Assembly: GCA_031291845.1 (NCBI GenBank)
Contig: JARLIH010000048.1
Location: 1-49,138 of the forward strand
Direction: 5' to 3'
DNA length: 49,138 nt
From: Isosphaeraceae bacterium
Lineage (GTDB): Bacteria > Planctomycetota > Planctomycetia > Isosphaerales > Isosphaeraceae
Notes under the pieces: generated by a model
Database searches by the model: none
Told to the model about the DNA's origin: nothing
What the model saw: the letters and a program-made list of their open reading frames with translations, nothing else
Program-made: the position numbers and the translations under genes
Shown here: piece after piece, positions 49,118-49,138 of the stretch
Layout of the letters: every line of letters begins with the position of its first letter
How positions within the stretch are numbered: the stretch's first letter is position 1

Positions 49118-49138
49118 CCATATAAATTAACGAGAGAC

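Overview
This GC-rich window (clearly high G+C by eye, with strong Shine-Dalgarno sites and many 1-8 nt gene overlaps) looks like a complete or near-complete contig from a planctomycete-like bacterium. The assignment rests on three things: the style of the Cys-anchored lipoprotein at 18490-18936, the many small stress proteins, and an N-type ATPase operon. It is an inference. There are no rRNA, tRNA, phage, transposase or CRISPR features. The left end is a 23-bp perfect inverted repeat and the right end is a poly-G/poly-C tract that looks like an assembly artefact.

Left part (282-16691, plus strand): an FMN-binding pyridoxamine-phosphate-oxidase-like protein, a giant cyclic beta-1,2-glucan synthase (NdvB/ChvB type), a zinc-ribbon metallopeptidase, a GlgX/TreX debranching enzyme and maltooligosyltrehalose synthase TreY. 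This is osmolyte and storage glucan chemistry. TreZ is not in the window.

Small stress island (16720-22027): mostly minus-strand genes for an unknown 103-aa protein, a His-rich 69-aa protein, a CsbD/DUF883-like membrane-anchored protein, a DUF1328 membrane peptide, a lipoprotein, a CsbD protein and two divergent MpsC/DUF2294 proteins. A baeRF-like protein and a histidine phosphatase follow. A structured RNA of about 100 nt ending in an 18-bp terminator hairpin plus T-run precedes one MpsC gene. A second copy lies at 45663-45779 in front of a decayed MpsC gene. The six differences I count in 100 nt all fall in loops, in unpaired positions, or preserve pairing, so this is a good candidate for an undescribed regulatory RNA.

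Central metabolic block (23790 to 45247, minus strand): in transcription order manA, a eukaryote-type phosphomannomutase, a GH130 mannoside enzyme, tkt, rpiB, gnd, zwf, a HAD phosphatase, tal, then atpDCQRBEFAG (N-type, Na+/H+ ATPase), ackA and xfp. Oleate hydratase lies beyond. Most junctions overlap by 1-8 nt or lie within about 60 nt (the largest gap is 105 nt, between rpiB and gnd). The tal stop overlaps the atpD start (ATGA). The block can be read as one programme: mannosides and hexose phosphates feed fructose-6-P and the pentose phosphate pathway, phosphoketolase makes acetyl-P, acetate kinase makes ATP, and the N-ATPase can spend that ATP on ion export.

Right end (46236-48754): an FAD-dependent aromatic-ring hydroxylase-like monooxygenase and two hypothetical membrane proteins.
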